A DNA stretch of 40,086 nt from assembly GCA_018005585.1 (NCBI GenBank), contig JAGMZX010000044.1, forward strand, positions 1-40,086, given 5' to 3'. Positions 21,871-29,788 of the stretch are shown here, in pieces (position 1 is the first letter of the stretch; each line of letters begins with the position of its first letter). The notes beneath the pieces are model-generated. The model searched no databases. It worked only from the letters and a program-made list of their open reading frames with translations, and had not been told where the DNA came from. The stretch is from Candidatus Hydrogenedentota bacterium. GTDB lineage: Bacteria > Hydrogenedentota > Hydrogenedentia > Hydrogenedentales > JAGMZX01. A program made the position numbers and the translations under genes.

Positions 21871-23921
21871 ATCTGCGCGCGGTCCGCACCATCTTGGGCA
21901 AGGAACTGTTGGATACGCTCCGCGACAAACGCACGCTAATCATGATGATTGGCGTGCCACTGCTGCTCTATCCGTCCCTGACGCTGGTCGGTTTCCAACT
22001 GGCGCTCGTGCAACATCGCAAACTCGAGGCTTCCCTTTCGCGCGTGGCCGTGATTGAGGAACGCCCGAATCCGATGAAGGACTGGCTCGGCAATATCCCG
22101 CTCGTGAGTGTTCTTGAGTCGGAGACGCCACTCGAAGACCTTGCTGACGGGAGGCTGGACGCCGTGGTGGTGGTTGCGGGGGACCTGAACGCCGCTCTGA
22201 CCGCGAACGGCACCGGCACTGTCGAAATCCGTTACGATGCCACGGAATTTGCCTCCCGTGATGCCGTGCACCGTATCGAGAAAGGGCTCGAAGAGGTCAG
22301 TGACCGCATCCAGGACGAACGGCTGGCGAGACAGAACCTCGCAAGGGCGTATATCACGCCGCTGGAGGTGGAGCGGACAGACACGGCATCGCCCACGCGC
22401 ACGACAGGCGCGGTGCTCGGCGGCCTGCTTCCCTTCCTGATCATTGTGGCGTTGGCGCTGGGCGCTTTTTATCCAGCCGTAGACCTTACCGCAGGCGAGA
22501 AGGAGCGCGGCACATTCGAGACACTGCTGGCCACCCCCACGTCCAAGCTCGAAATCGTCTCCGGCAAGTTCTGCGCTGTGTTTATTCTCGCCATGTGCAC
22601 CGGCTTGCTCAATCTCGCCAGCATGGGCTTGACCTTCGTCGTGATCTTCTCGCAACTCGCGCCCATTCTGGAGACGCGCCTCGGCATTCATTTCGACTTT
22701 CCGCTCTCGCAGTTCCCCGTCATGTTGCTGCTGCTGATTCCGCTTGCGCTCTTCATCTCCGCCGCGATGATGTCGCTTGCGGTGCTCGCCCGCAGTTTCA
22801 AAGAAGCGCAGAACTTCGTCACGCCGTTCTTCATCGTCATCATGTTTCCCCTCTTTCTGACGGCGATGCCGGGCGTGCGGCTCGAGGGAATGAATCTCTT
22901 TGTGCCCATCGCAAATGTAGCGCTGTTGTTCCGGGAATTACTCGCGGGCAAGGCCGGCATGGAGGCGGTCTTTCTCGTGCTCTTGAGCACATGCGTCTTC
23001 GCCGCGCTTGCGTTGCTGCTCGCGGCACGCCTGTTCCAGCGCGAGGACGTAGTGCTGTCCGAAGAGCGCGGCTTGGCGTTGTCCTTGCGGCGCAACCTGA
23101 CTGCGCCGGCCGACACGCTGACCCCAGGCGGCGCGGTGGGGCTGTTCGGACTGATCATGCTGTTGCTCTTCTACATCGGAACTACCGTTCAAACTTGGCA
23201 TTTCGTCGCGGGGCTCCTCGTCACGGAATGGGTGCTGCTCCTCCTCCCCACGCTGCTGCTGCTGCGGTTTCTTCGCGTGCGTCCCGTCCCGGCGCTCGGG
23301 CTGCGCGCGCCAAGGATGCGTGCCCTTCTGGGTGCGCTTGCGCTCGGGCTTGCGTTGCTGCCGCTCGCCATTCAGGCGTCCTTTCTGCTCCAGCGCATAT
23401 TCCCGATTCCCGGGGAATTCGCCGAGGCGTTCGACCGCCTCTTCGCGGAAGGGGCGAAACAGGGCGGCATTCCGTTGCTTGTTCTGACCGCGGCGGTGTC
23501 GCCGGCCATCTGCGAGGAAATCGTCTTTCGGGGCGCATTGCTCCACGCGTTCCGGCCAAGACTGGGTCATTTCTGGACGATTGTCGCCGTGGGACTGCTT
23601 TTCGGCGTATTCCACCTCAGTCCCTACCGTTTTCTGCCCACCGCGTTGACCGGCATGGTATTGACGTACGTAGGGCTGCGCGCCGGTTCTGTCTTCCCGC
23701 CCATGCTGGCCCACGCGCTGTTCAACGGAACGGCTCTGTTCCTCGAATATGCCCCCTTGCCCGCCGCGATCCGGGATGCGCTCGAGCCCGCGCACATGCT
23801 CGAACACGGTCTGCCTTGGTGGATCTGGGCGCCCGCGCTGGCTGTTCTCGCGGCAGGGGCCGCAATGCTCGAGTCCGGCAAGGCGAAGACACACCCCGGC
23901 CCGGCGGCGGCCGACGCTTAG
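21867..23921 (+). CDS. ABC-2 type permease fused to a CPBP intramembrane protease
   Basis: A 684-residue membrane protein. Residues 1-400 are a NatB-like ABC-2 permease: one TM near 25-45, a large extracytoplasmic domain at about 50-185, then about five TMs. A second polytopic half follows and contains the CPBP (Abi/Rce1-type) protease motifs: EEIVFRG with Glu550, Glu551 and Arg555, FHLSPYRFLPT with His583, and HALFN with His616 and Asn620. All expected catalytic positions are intact. CPBP members include the CAAX protease Rce1 and bacteriocin-immunity proteins. The ATGA overlap with the ATPase gene indicates coupled translation. The substrate of transport or cleavage is unknown. Confidence 0.92.
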   Translation: MNLRAVRTILGKELLDTLRDKRTLIMMIGVPLLLYPSLTLVGFQLALVQHRKLEASLSRVAVIEERPNPMKDWLGNIPLVSVLESETPLEDLADGRLDAVVVVAGDLNAALTANGTGTVEIRYDATEFASRDAVHRIEKGLEEVSDRIQDERLARQNLARAYITPLEVERTDTASPTRTTGAVLGGLLPFLIIVALALGAFYPAVDLTAGEKERGTFETLLATPTSKLEIVSGKFCAVFILAMCTGLLNLASMGLTFVVIFSQLAPILETRLGIHFDFPLSQFPVMLLLLIPLALFISAAMMSLAVLARSFKEAQNFVTPFFIVIMFPLFLTAMPGVRLEGMNLFVPIANVALLFRELLAGKAGMEAVFLVLLSTCVFAALALLLAARLFQREDVVLSEERGLALSLRRNLTAPADTLTPGGAVGLFGLIMLLLFYIGTTVQTWHFVAGLLVTEWVLLLLPTLLLLRFLRVRPVPALGLRAPRMRALLGALALGLALLPLAIQASFLLQRIFPIPGEFAEAFDRLFAEGAKQGGIPLLVLTAAVSPAICEEIVFRGALLHAFRPRLGHFWTIVAVGLLFGVFHLSPYRFLPTALTGMVLTYVGLRAGSVFPPMLAHALFNGTALFLEYAPLPAAIRDALEPAHMLEHGLPWWIWAPALAVLAAGAAMLESGKAKTHPGPAAADA

Positions 23922-24106
23922 TGCGCCATTTCAGAAATACGGTCATGCGTGGAATGCGCAGGCTTGCTTGCGCTCTTGCTCTTCGCGGATTTTGTTCCGC
24001 TGCAAGCAGACCACCGTGCAGCAAGCTGCCCGAAAAAGAACGGCAGCAAGCTACCCACTCCACGTGAAACGCCGCAATACGTTAGCGAACCCGTAAGACA
24101 GCCCGC

Positions 24107-25360
24107 TCAGTCGAGTTCGTTCTCGAACATCTGGTCTAGCGTCTGACGCTTGCGAATCAAGCGGAACTTGCCTGTTTTCGTCAACAACACTTCCGGTGCA
24201 TCGGGAAAAGAGTTGTAATTCTTGGCGCTTTGTGCAGCGCAATACGCGCCCGCGCCCTCGATGACCACGGCGTCGCCGATAACGGCCTGAAGCATCTCAC
24301 GCGGAGCGATGCCCTCCGGATTACCGCGCTCCGGCGTCAGGATGTCGCCGCTTTCGCAGCAGTGGCCCGCCACAACGTAGGATTCCGCGCCGCGCGGCAC
24401 CTCGACGGAGGGCACGACGACCAACGGGTGCCATGCTCCGTACATGCTGGGGCGCATGATGTCCGTCATCCCCGAGTCCAGCTTAAGAAAGCGATAACCA
24501 TCCGTTCCCGTGTCCACGACGTCGATGACGGTGCAGACGAGCGCGCCCGCATTCGCGGTAAGGTAGGTTCCGGGCTCCACTTCCAGGTGCAGCTTTCGCC
24601 CGTGTTCCCGCGCGAACCGTTCAAACTCCGGCAGTATCCGCACGCCGATCTCCTGCACGTTCGCGCCCTTCTCGTCCGGCATGCGCGCGACCTTGTAGCC
24701 ACCGCCCAAGCTGAGCAGCGACACGCCGGGCATCCGCGCGGCAATATCCAGCGACATCCGCGCGCAGCGCAGCCAGAGGTCCGGGTCAGAACCCGAGCCG
24801 ATGTGCGTGTGCATCCGCGTAAGGCGCAACCCGTATTTCGCGGCTTTGCCGAATACCAGGTCCAGGTATTCGTGCCAGATGCCGAAACTCGAAGACGCCC
24901 CCCCCACGTTCGTCCGGTTACTATGGCCCGAGCCCAGCCCCGGGTTGATCCGGACGCTGACCTCCGTGTCCGGAAAACGTGCGCCATACTCCTCCAATTG
25001 ATGAAGCGAACACGCGTTGAATCGCACGCCTTTCCGGATCAGTCCCTCGAGGTCTTGCGGCAGTTCTTGTGCGGTGACCTGAATTTTTCCCGGCGCGACG
25101 CCCGCGCGCAGCGCCCGTTCCGCCTCGAATCCGCTGCTCGCGTCGACGTGCAGGCCGAGTTCGTCGAACAGGCGAATCACCGCGCGCGACGGCAAGGCCT
25201 TCATGGCGAACCGCACGGTGAGCCCGTATGCGTTCGGGAACGCCAGCATCTCGCGCGCACGCCGTTCGAACATCCGTTCGTCATACACAAACACGGGCGT
25301 GCCGAACGCGCGCTGCGCCTCGCGCACCTGCTCCTGCGTCATGAAAACAAGGGAATCCAT
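24107..25360 (-). CDS. lysA: Diaminopimelate decarboxylase-like PLP enzyme
   Basis: A 417-residue fold-type III (alanine racemase-fold) decarboxylase. Lys54 in FAMKALPS binds PLP; HTHIGSG and the LSLGGGYK loop bind its phosphate; CCESGDIL and GAYC near the C-terminus are the catalytic Cys and substrate-binding Tyr regions. Length and motifs fit LysA, which makes lysine from meso-DAP. The variant residues (EPGTYL for EPGR, and His-Cys before CESGD) leave room for another decarboxylase of the family. AGGAG precedes ATG 25360. No dap genes adjoin. The 185 bases between its stop and the convergent permease stop show nothing beyond a weak hairpin. Confidence 0.75.
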   Translation of the reverse strand: MDSLVFMTQEQVREAQRAFGTPVFVYDERMFERRAREMLAFPNAYGLTVRFAMKALPSRAVIRLFDELGLHVDASSGFEAERALRAGVAPGKIQVTAQELPQDLEGLIRKGVRFNACSLHQLEEYGARFPDTEVSVRINPGLGSGHSNRTNVGGASSSFGIWHEYLDLVFGKAAKYGLRLTRMHTHIGSGSDPDLWLRCARMSLDIAARMPGVSLLSLGGGYKVARMPDEKGANVQEIGVRILPEFERFAREHGRKLHLEVEPGTYLTANAGALVCTVIDVVDTGTDGYRFLKLDSGMTDIMRPSMYGAWHPLVVVPSVEVPRGAESYVVAGHCCESGDILTPERGNPEGIAPREMLQAVIGDAVVIEGAGAYCAAQSAKNYNSFPDAPEVLLTKTGKFRLIRKRQTLDQMFENELD

Positions 25361-25516
25361 CCGGGCTCCTGTCTTTGGTGTGCAACCCCGCAAAGAGTCG
25401 TTAGCCTAACATGCCGCCCCGATGGTTTTCACCCGTTTTTGCCGCATATCGGGGTCCTGTGTTACGCTTGCTTGCGAATGGCATCCGGGCGCTCGTCTTC
25501 ACGTTCAAAGGTGGTC

Positions 25517-26878
25517 ATGGCAAAACCAAAGAGTGTATTTGTCTGCCAGACATGCGGCGCGGTTGCGCCGCGGTGGCTCGGGAAATGCCCCGAATGCCAG
25601 GGCTGGAACACGCTGGCCGAAGAGCCGGCCTTCGAGGAAGGGCCCCACGCCCGCAGCGCGTTGGCCGCGGACGCCACGCCCGTCTCGATTACGGAAGGCC
25701 TGGCCGAACCGCCGCCGCGCGTGTCCACGGGCATCAGCGAATGCGACCGCGTGCTCGGCGGCGGGATAGTGCCCGGTTCGCTGACGCTTGTCGGCGGCGA
25801 TCCGGGCATCGGCAAATCGACGCTGATGCTGCAGTTGTCCCATCACCTGGCCATAACGGGCGGCCGCGTGCTCTACGTGTCGGGCGAAGAATCGTTCGAG
25901 CAGACCCGGCTTCGCGCGCGCCGCCTCGCCGCGTTGCACGACAATCTCTTTCTGCTGACGGAGAACAACGTCGGCGCAATATTGAAACAAATCGAGTCGA
26001 ACGGCTTCGCCTTGTGCGTGATCGACTCGGTCCAGGCCGTGTACTCGCCGGAATTGCCCGCGGTACCCGGCAGCGTGGGACAGGTGCGCGAGTGCGCGAA
26101 CGAGTTCATGCGCCTGTCCAAGCGGTCTTCCATGCCCATTTTCCTCGTCGGGCACGTGACGAAGGAAGGGACTATCGCGGGGCCGCGGCTGCTGGAGCAT
26201 CTGGTGGACACGGTTCTGTATTTCGAGGGCGAAGGCAAGCAGGCGTTGCGTATCCTGCGCGCCGTGAAAAACCGCTTCGGTTCGACCAACGAGATCGGCG
26301 TGTTCGAGATGCGCGAAACCGGTCTGCACGAGGTGCCGAATCCGAGCGCATGGTTTCTCAACGAGCGCCCTGAGCATGTCAGCGGCTCGGTCGTACTGCC
26401 AAGCATTGAGGGCACGCGCCCGCTGCTCGTGGAAGTGCAGGCGCTTGTGGGCGACTGCCACGCCGGATCGCCGCGCCGCGCGGTCATGGGCATCAATCCA
26501 AACCGGCTCTCGCTGATTCTCGCCGTCCTCGAGAAGCGCGCCGGGCTTCACTTCGCGGACCGGGACGTGTTCGTCAATATTGCGGGCGGCGTGCGGTTGG
26601 AGGAGCCCGCCGCGGACGTGGCCATCGCGCTTGCGCTGGTTTCCAGCTTCCGCGAGAAGCCCGTGCCTCCAGGCTTGGCCGCATTCGGCGAAATTGGGCT
26701 TGCAGGCGAGGTGCGAAGCGTCGACATGGCCCGGCAGCGGCTCCTGGAAGCAGGTAAGTTTGGCTTCCAAAAGTGTATAGTACCTCGCAGTTGCATGCCG
26801 GACCTTGCTCCGGGCCCCGCGGCGCCGTCGCCCGTGGCGAGCGTTGCCGAGGCCATCGAGGCCGCACTGGAGGGTTGA
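25517..26878 (+). CDS. radA: DNA repair protein RadA
   Basis: A 453-residue RecA-like branch-migration ATPase. The N-terminal zinc finger is Cys10-x2-Cys13-x10-Cys24-x2-Cys27. Walker A GDPGIGKST is at 94-102, the RadA-specific KNRFG motif at 251-255, and a C-terminal Lon-protease-like domain runs from about 300. It helps process recombination intermediates. ATG 25517 has AAAGGTGG in front and begins the canonical MAKPKSVFVC; the frame is open to 24230 but the extra 429 codons are antisense to lysA and not real. disA starts one base after its stop, a linkage familiar in other bacteria. Confidence 0.96.
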   Translation: MAKPKSVFVCQTCGAVAPRWLGKCPECQGWNTLAEEPAFEEGPHARSALAADATPVSITEGLAEPPPRVSTGISECDRVLGGGIVPGSLTLVGGDPGIGKSTLMLQLSHHLAITGGRVLYVSGEESFEQTRLRARRLAALHDNLFLLTENNVGAILKQIESNGFALCVIDSVQAVYSPELPAVPGSVGQVRECANEFMRLSKRSSMPIFLVGHVTKEGTIAGPRLLEHLVDTVLYFEGEGKQALRILRAVKNRFGSTNEIGVFEMRETGLHEVPNPSAWFLNERPEHVSGSVVLPSIEGTRPLLVEVQALVGDCHAGSPRRAVMGINPNRLSLILAVLEKRAGLHFADRDVFVNIAGGVRLEEPAADVAIALALVSSFREKPVPPGLAAFGEIGLAGEVRSVDMARQRLLEAGKFGFQKCIVPRSCMPDLAPGPAAPSPVASVAEAIEAALEG

Positions 26879-26879
26879 C

Positions 26880-27962
26880 GTGGCGCGCGCACACAAGAAA
26901 ACAAGCATCGAGGCCTATCGCAAGGCCCTGCTGATGGTGTCGCCCGGCACCAAAATACGGGAAGGCATTTCGGCCATCATGCAGAGCGGCACAGGCGCGC
27001 TGCTGTGCTTCGGCTCGCCCAAAAAACTCGCGGAACTCTCGGAGGCGGGCGTGCAGCTGGACGCGAAGATGACGCCGCAGATGCTGTATGAATTGTCGAA
27101 GATGGACGGAGCCATCCTGTTGAATGAAGACGGCAGCCGTGTGCTCTATGCGAACCGGTTTCTGAAACCGGACACCTCGATTTCATCGGAAGAGACGGGA
27201 ACGCGGCACCGGGCGGCGGAACGCATGGCGCGGCAAGCCAAGTGCGTCGTGATTGCCGTGTCGCAGCGGCGCGCGAGCGTAACGCTGTACGTGCACGACG
27301 TCCGCCACCGCATGGATTCGATTCCGACCTTGATGAACAAGGCGCAGCAGGCAATTCACACCCTCGAAAAATACGTAAGCGTAATGCGGCAGGAACTGCA
27401 GGAACTCACCATGCGCGAGTTCCAGGACATCGTGACCATTTTCGACGTGTGCCGCGCCATCCAACGAACCGAGATGGTGTCGCGCATCGCGCGGGAGATC
27501 GATCCATATGTCCTGGAACTCGGCACGGAAGGACGGCTCATCGAGCTACAGGTGAAAGAGCTCATGCAGCCGATGGAAGAAGCCGTCCTGGTCATCCGCG
27601 ACTACTTCCGCGAGAAGCCGGACGTTGGTTTTGACACGATATGCGAACGGATACGCGAAATTCCCGAGCAGGAAATCCTGAATTTGAGTTCTATCAGTCA
27701 GGCTCTGGGCCACGGGCCCAATCTGCGCAGCGTGGACACCTATCTGTCCGCGCGCGGCTATCGCGTGCTCACGGGCACGCACCGGATCTCGCCGCAGATC
27801 ATCGAGAATCTCGTGCAGCGGTTCGGCTCGCTCAAACAGCTCGTGCGCGCGCCGAAAGACGAGCTTTGCGCGGTGGACGGCGTCGGCGAGGTGCTCGCCG
27901 AACGCGTGCGCGCCTCGTTGAACATGCTTCATAACCAACTCGTCTGGGACGAACGCAGGTAG
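26880..27962 (+). CDS. disA: DNA integrity scanning diadenylate cyclase
   Basis: A 360-residue protein that converts two ATP to the second messenger c-di-AMP. The DAC domain has DGA at 76-78 and RHR at 109-111, the catalytic motifs at nearly the same numbers as in Thermotoga DisA. A helical linker (about 150-290) and a C-terminal helix-hairpin-helix DNA-binding domain (about 295-355, with VDGVGEVLAERV) complete it. GTG 26880 is preceded by GGAGG lying in the end of radA. RadA is known to restrain DisA activity in Bacillus, consistent with the pairing. No c-di-AMP phosphodiesterase gene is in the window. pyrK follows after one base. Confidence 0.97.
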   Translation: MARAHKKTSIEAYRKALLMVSPGTKIREGISAIMQSGTGALLCFGSPKKLAELSEAGVQLDAKMTPQMLYELSKMDGAILLNEDGSRVLYANRFLKPDTSISSEETGTRHRAAERMARQAKCVVIAVSQRRASVTLYVHDVRHRMDSIPTLMNKAQQAIHTLEKYVSVMRQELQELTMREFQDIVTIFDVCRAIQRTEMVSRIAREIDPYVLELGTEGRLIELQVKELMQPMEEAVLVIRDYFREKPDVGFDTICERIREIPEQEILNLSSISQALGHGPNLRSVDTYLSARGYRVLTGTHRISPQIIENLVQRFGSLKQLVRAPKDELCAVDGVGEVLAERVRASLNMLHNQLVWDERR

Positions 27963-27963
27963 T

Positions 27964-28764
27964 ATGCCCTCTCTCAGCGACTGTGAAATCGTGATGCATC
28001 AGGAGATGGCCCCGGGCCATTTCCGGCTTGTGCTGCGCGCACCCGAAGTCGCCGCCGAAGCCCAGCCCGGCCAGTTCTGCATGGTCGAGGTCCAGAGGGG
28101 ACTCTTCCCCTTCCTGCGCCGGCCCATGTGCTTCGAGCGCATCTTCCGCGACAGTTTCGCCATTCTGTACCGCGTACAGGGCGAAGGCACCCGTATCCTT
28201 TCGCGGCTGCGCGCGGGGCAGACGCTCAACGTGCAGGGCCCGCTGGGCAAGCCCTTCCCGCTGCGGCGCGAATTCGTGCGGCACATCCTGGTTGCGGGCG
28301 GCATTGGCGTTGCCCCCTTCCCCGCTCTTGCCGAGGCGCTGATCCGCGAGTGCGGCGTCACGCCCGAGGCAGTGCTTGCTGCGCGCACGTCGGATATCCT
28401 TCTCTGCGAACAGGACTTCCGGCAGATGGGCTGCAAGATTCACATTGCCACCGACGACGGCAGCGCGGGCTTTCACGGCTACGCATCCGAGCTTCTCCGC
28501 GAACTGGCCCCGGGCGAGAACACAATTGTGTACTGTTGCGGCCCTACGGCGATGATGAAGGCGACACATCTCGTTTGCGAGGCCGCCAACGTAACCTGCC
28601 TCGCTTCCCTCGAGGCGGAAATGGCCTGCGGCGACGGCGTATGCCTCGGTTGCGTTGTCGAGGCCAATATCGAGGTCGAGGCGGAACGCATGGTCCGCGT
28701 GTGCAAGGATGGGCCCGTGTTCGACACGAGGCTCATCAATTGGGAGGCGCGCGAAAACGATTGA
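27964..28764 (+). CDS. pyrK: Dihydroorotate dehydrogenase electron transfer subunit
   Basis: A 266-residue ferredoxin-reductase-type flavoprotein. FAD-binding residues lie in the FLRRPMCF segment (about 51-58), and the NAD-binding part starts VAGGIGVAP (about 111). The [2Fe-2S] cluster ligands are Cys222, Cys227, Cys230 and Cys247 in CGDGVCLGC...RVCKDGPVF. It passes electrons from PyrD to NAD+ in class 1B dihydroorotate dehydrogenase. The gene begins one base after disA, with only AGG as ribosome binding site, so translation is probably coupled. pyrD follows at once. Confidence 0.95.
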   Translation: MPSLSDCEIVMHQEMAPGHFRLVLRAPEVAAEAQPGQFCMVEVQRGLFPFLRRPMCFERIFRDSFAILYRVQGEGTRILSRLRAGQTLNVQGPLGKPFPLRREFVRHILVAGGIGVAPFPALAEALIRECGVTPEAVLAARTSDILLCEQDFRQMGCKIHIATDDGSAGFHGYASELLRELAPGENTIVYCCGPTAMMKATHLVCEAANVTCLASLEAEMACGDGVCLGCVVEANIEVEAERMVRVCKDGPVFDTRLINWEAREND

Positions 28765-28782
28765 TCCGCGGTGCACTTCGAC

Positions 28783-29715
28783 ATGACGAACGTTAATCTG
28801 CAGATTTGTCTTGGCGCCCTGACGATGAAGAACCCCGTCACCGTCGGGTCCGGCACCTTCGCCTACGGCCAGGAATACGACGCCTATTTCGATATCGGGG
28901 AACTGGGTGCGGTCACCACCAAGAGTCTGACGCTCAAACCACGGACGGGCAACAAGACCCCGCGTCTCGTGGAGACCCCGGCGGGCATGCTCAACGCGAT
29001 TGGGCTACAGAACGTCGGGATCGACGTCTATTTGCGCGACAAACTGCCCTATTTGCGCGAAAAGCACTGCCAAATCATCGCAAACATCTACGGCCATGGC
29101 GCGGAAGAGTACGCCGAACTCGCATGCAGACTCGAAGCCGAAGCGGGCGCGGACGCCGTCGAGGCCAATCTCTCGTGTCCGAACGTCCACGATGCGAAGA
29201 CGGCGCGCGGTTGCACACTGGTGGCGCAGGACCCGGCCCGCGTTGCCGAATACACCCGGGCTATCCGTCAGGCAACGAAGCTTCCGTTGTTTGTCAAGCT
29301 TTCCCCGAACGTGATCGATATCGCGGAACCGTGCCTCGCCGCCCAGGAAGCGGGCGCGGACGCCGTCTCGCTCGTCAACACGCTTCTGGGCATGGGCATC
29401 AACCCGGAAACACGGCGGCCCATCCTCGCGAACATCGTTGGGGGTCTCAGCGGCCCTGCCATCCGCCCCGTTGCCGTAAAACTCGTCTGGGACGCCGCAA
29501 AGGTCCTCCGCATTCCGGTCATTGGCATGGGCGGCATCACGAACGCTTCCGATGCCCTTCAATTCATTCTCGCGGGCGCGACCGCAGTTGCCGTCGGCTC
29601 CATGTCCTTCCGTCAACCCGATACGGCAATCCAGGTTATCCGGGGACTGGAGGATTATTGCCGCCGCCACGATATAGCCGACATCAATCAACTTATCGGC
29701 GCGATGAAGACCTGA
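28783..29715 (+). CDS. pyrD: Dihydroorotate dehydrogenase, class 1B catalytic subunit
   Basis: A 310-residue FMN TIM-barrel enzyme that oxidises dihydroorotate to orotate in pyrimidine synthesis. Cys132 in NLSCPN is the class 1 catalytic base, which fits a PyrK partner; class 2 enzymes use Ser. SGTFAYG, FVKLSPN, the NTLLGM segment and the C-terminal IGMGGI and AVGSM FMN-phosphate loops are present. I chose ATG 28783 because it puts the conserved LKNPV-type region at the usual distance; GTG 28771 in the same frame would add four residues and has no better ribosome binding site. It is the last gene of radA-disA-pyrK-pyrD. Confidence 0.95.
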   Translation: MTNVNLQICLGALTMKNPVTVGSGTFAYGQEYDAYFDIGELGAVTTKSLTLKPRTGNKTPRLVETPAGMLNAIGLQNVGIDVYLRDKLPYLREKHCQIIANIYGHGAEEYAELACRLEAEAGADAVEANLSCPNVHDAKTARGCTLVAQDPARVAEYTRAIRQATKLPLFVKLSPNVIDIAEPCLAAQEAGADAVSLVNTLLGMGINPETRRPILANIVGGLSGPAIRPVAVKLVWDAAKVLRIPVIGMGGITNASDALQFILAGATAVAVGSMSFRQPDTAIQVIRGLEDYCRRHDIADINQLIGAMKT

Positions 29716-29718
29716 TTG

Positions 29719-29739
29719 CAGCCCGCTTGACGCGGGCTG
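29719..29739 (+). terminator. Perfect hairpin between pyrD and the GH2 gene
   Basis: CAGCCCGC (29719-29726) and GCGGGCTG (29732-29739) form an eight-base perfect stem with a five-base loop, four bases after the pyrD stop. There is no T-run. It may end the radA-pyrD transcript with a factor or protect its 3' end. Confidence 0.4.
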
Positions 29740-29788
29740 TGGCGGGGAACATCGCAAGGTGTTTGACCAGGAAGCGGAGGGAACTTCG

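Noticed and set aside
22595-24067. 490-codon ORF in another frame of the permease-protease gene
   Set aside because: The overlapping frame has a clear ABC-2/CPBP product with intact motifs; this one is Arg/Ala-rich shadow sequence.
23949-24146. 65-codon ORF with a signal-peptide-like start between the permease and LysA-like genes
   Set aside because: No ribosome binding site, it overlaps the end of the LysA-like gene, and there is no recognisable mature domain.
24230-25516. 429-codon N-terminal extension of the radA frame
   Set aside because: It is antisense to the LysA-like gene, has no domain, and RadA's conserved start MAKPKS with a good ribosome binding site lies at 25517.
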